Source: Luzula sylvatica
Taxonomy: Eukaryota; Streptophyta; Magnoliopsida; Poales; Juncaceae
Direction: 5' to 3'
Assembly (NCBI GenBank): GCA_946800325.1
Contig: OX326958.1
Location: 30,425,314-30,489,313, forward strand
Length of the DNA: 64,000 nt
Shown: one piece after another, positions 61,601 to 64,000 of the stretch
How positions within the stretch are numbered: the stretch's first letter is position 1
Layout: every line of letters begins with the position of its first letter
Program-made: the position numbers and the translations under genes
The notes under the pieces: model-generated
What the model was told of the DNA's origin: nothing
Database searches by the model: none
Seen by the model: only the letters and a program-made list of their open reading frames with translations

Positions 61601-64000
61601 TATTGCATATTATTTTTTGCATTTTTTTGAAATTTCTGAAAAAATAGAAATTTGATTGTGTTAGTGTTCTATATTGAATTTTCTAGGACATCATAAAAAT
61701 TAAATATTTTGCTCGTATAATAGTTCAATTTTGCCATTTTTTCGAAAAATATGATGGCAGATTTTTTTGGAAGGTGTTACACTTCACTTTTTGTATTTTT
61801 CAGAAATTTTCGAAAAAATATAAATTTGTGTGTGTTAGTCTCCAATTAAGGAATTTTTTTGGAGATCATCAAAATAAAATATTTTTCTCGTGTAAGAGTT
61901 CAATTTTAGCATCTTTAGAAAAATAGGACAATTGATTTTAATTAAGGTGTTAGACTTCACTTTATGCATTTTTATGAAATTTTTGGAAAAATAGAAATTT
62001 GTGTGTCAGTCTCCTATTATTGATTACTTTGAGGACAACATGATAAATTGAGTATTTTTTGTCGTGTAAGAGTTCAATTTTAGCATTTTCTAGAAAAATA
62101 AGACAATAGATTTTTTTTGAAGGTGTTAGACTTCACATTTTTCAATTTTTAATTATTTTTTTTTTGAAAAAATAGCAATATGTTTATGTTAGTTCTGTAT
62201 TACAGAGTATTTTGAGGACATCATAAGAATAAAGTATTTTTCAAGTTTTACACTTCAATTTTGACATGTTTAGAAAATAGAATAACTGATTTGTTTTGAA
62301 GGTGTTAGACTTCATTTTTTGCATTTTTAAGAAATTTCTGACAAAACAGAAATTTGTGTGTGTTAGTCTTCTATTATTGAATTTTTTAGGAGAACACCAA
62401 AATTCAATATTTTTCTCGTGTAAGAGTTCATTTTTGACTTTTTTTCAAAAAATAAGATAACAATTTTTTTTTTGATGGTGTTACTCTTCAATTTTTTTAT
62501 TTTTCAAATTTTTTAAAAAAAATATAAATTTGTGTGTGTTAGTCTTCTTTTATTGAATTTTTTTAGGAGATCATCAAAATTCAATAGTTTTCTCGTGTAA
62601 GAGTTCACTTTTGACTTTTTTTTTTCAAAAAATAGGATACCAGATTTTTTTTTTAATGGTGTTACATTACAAGTTTTGTATTTTGCAAATTTTTTTGAAA
62701 AAATATAAATGTGTGTGTGTCTGTCTTCTATTCTGGATTATTTTGATGACAACATGAAAATTGAGTATTTTTGTCGTGTAAGAGTTCAATTTTGGCATTT
62801 TCTAGGAAAAATAGTATAATTGATTTTTTTAAGGTGTTAGACTTCACTTTTTGAATTTTAAGAAAATTTTTAAAAAATAGAAATTTGTGTGTGTTAGTCT
62901 TCTATTGTGAATTATTTTGAGGACAACATAAAAATTGAGCATTTGTGTCGTGTACGAGTTTAATTTTGGCATTTTTTTAGAAAAATAGGACAATTGATTT
63001 TTTGGAAGTTGTTAGAATCCACTTTTTTTCATTTTTAAGAAATGTTGGAAAAAATAGGAATTTGTGTGTGTTAATCCTTTATTACGGAGAATTTTAAGGA
63101 CATCATGAGAATTAAGTATTTTTCTCCTTTCACAATTCAATTTTCACAAGTTTATAAAATAGGATAATTGATTTGTTTTGAAAGTATGACACATTATTTT
63201 TTGCATTTTTGAGGAAATTTCTGAAAAAACAAAAATTTGATTGTGTTAGTGTTATATATTGAATTTTCTAGGACATCATAAAAATTAAATATTTTGCTCG
63301 TATAATAGTTCAATTTTGCCATTTTTTCGAAAAATATGATGACAGAGTTTTTTCGAAGGTGTTACACTTCACTTTTTGTATTTTTCAGAAATTTTCGAAA
63401 AAATATAAATTTGTGTGTGTTATTCTCCAATTATGGAATTTTTTTTGAGATCATCAAAATAAAATATTTTGCTCGTGTAAGAGCTCAATTTTAGCATCTT
63501 TAGAAAAATAGGACAACTGATTTTAATTAAGGTGTTAGACTTCACTTTATGCATTTTTATGAAATTTTTGGAAAAATAGAAATTTGTGTGTTAGTCTCCT
63601 ATTATTGATTACTTTGAGGACAACATGATAAATTGAGTATTTTTTGTCGTGTAAGAGTTCAATTTTAGCATTTTCTAGAAAAATAAGACAACAGTTTTTT
63701 TTTGAAGGTGTTAGACTTCACATTTTTCAATTTTTAATTATTTTTTTTTTGAAAAAATAGCAATATGTTTATGTTAGTTTTGTATTATAGAGTATTTTGA
63801 GGACATCATAAGAATTAAGTATTTTTCAAGTTTTACACTTCAATTTTGACATGTTTAGAAAATAGAATAACTGATTTGTTTTGAAGGTGTTAGACTTCAT
63901 TTTTTGCATTTTTAAGAAATTTCTGAAAAAACAGAAATTTGTGTGTGTTAGTCTTCTATTATTGAATTTTTTTGGAGAACACCAAAATTCAATATTTTTC
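52687..64000 (+). repeat. Satellite array, 9-monomer HOR (~1.58 kb), to window end
   Basis: D-type TTACGG anchors lie at 53418, 55188, 56765, 58333, 59916, 61498 and 63082. The spacings are 1770, 1577, 1568, 1583, 1582 and 1584 bp. The first is a 10-mer unit with an additional TTTTA-type monomer at 54470-54640; the others are 9-mers. The first monomer after the copia element is a chimera: a G-type front switches to an A-hybrid back at about 52745. The array continues past the right edge. Confidence 0.92.

Noticed and set aside
11516..64000. CRISPR-like array or bacterial repeat
   Set aside because: The repeats are contiguous 175-bp monomers without spacers, in a genome with introns and plant retroelements.

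Overview
This window is eukaryotic nuclear DNA, almost certainly from a flowering plant. It holds two genes with plant-type introns and clear plant protein families, Ty1/copia and large-LTR retroelements, a LINE remnant, and MITE-like elements with 8-bp target duplications. There are no operons, ribosome binding sites, rRNA or tRNA genes, or CRISPR arrays. The DNA is very AT-rich.

Region 1 (1-11.5 kb) is a gene-bearing flank. A small LTR retroelement leaves the left edge (LTR 279-528, minus strand). Next is an intact F-box/kelch gene (744-2114, minus) with a probable 5'UTR intron. AT-rich intergenic DNA follows, holding a 304-bp hAT-like MITE, a foldback repeat, a cluster of GAACAGTA repeats and the 3' end of a dead LINE. 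A ten-exon gene (7906-10043, minus) encodes TSR3, the 18S rRNA aminocarboxypropyltransferase. I assembled it by hand from splice sites: every junction keeps phase and gives 282 aa. A 503-bp GTATCC-rich inverted-repeat element with an 8-bp target duplication lies just upstream of TSR3.

Region 2 (11.5-64 kb) is one head-to-tail satellite array of about 220 monomers of roughly 175 bp, all in one orientation. The edge (11.5-15.4 kb) is diverged and irregular. Inside, the monomers form a higher-order repeat (HOR). An 8-monomer unit of about 1.40 kb dominates at 15.5-31 kb, with 6-monomer deletion variants and multi-kb block duplications. A 9-monomer unit of about 1.58 kb dominates at 32.7-38 kb and 53-64 kb. 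The ninth monomer arises because one monomer type is replaced by two hybrid monomers. This layout resembles a centromeric or pericentromeric satellite, but the sequence alone does not prove that function.

Region 3 is a set of retroelement insertions within the array. A 2.16-kb solo LTR (39551-41712, TSD GTGTT) sits 228 bp from a 10.7-kb Ty1/copia element on the minus strand (41941-52686, TSD ATTTG). The copia element has two LTRs about 98% alike, a tRNA-Met-type primer site, a polypurine tract, and a badly decayed integrase, RT and RNase H. A second solo LTR, related to the first (47816-50548, TSD GTGAC), is nested inside it. The copia LTRs and leader carry an unusual 172-bp-spaced repeat built around a palindromic AGATAAT/ATTATCT motif.

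The two genes are ordinary housekeeping or regulatory plant genes and do not form a system with the satellite. The notable biology is the array's HOR architecture and its sharp, gene-proximal edge.
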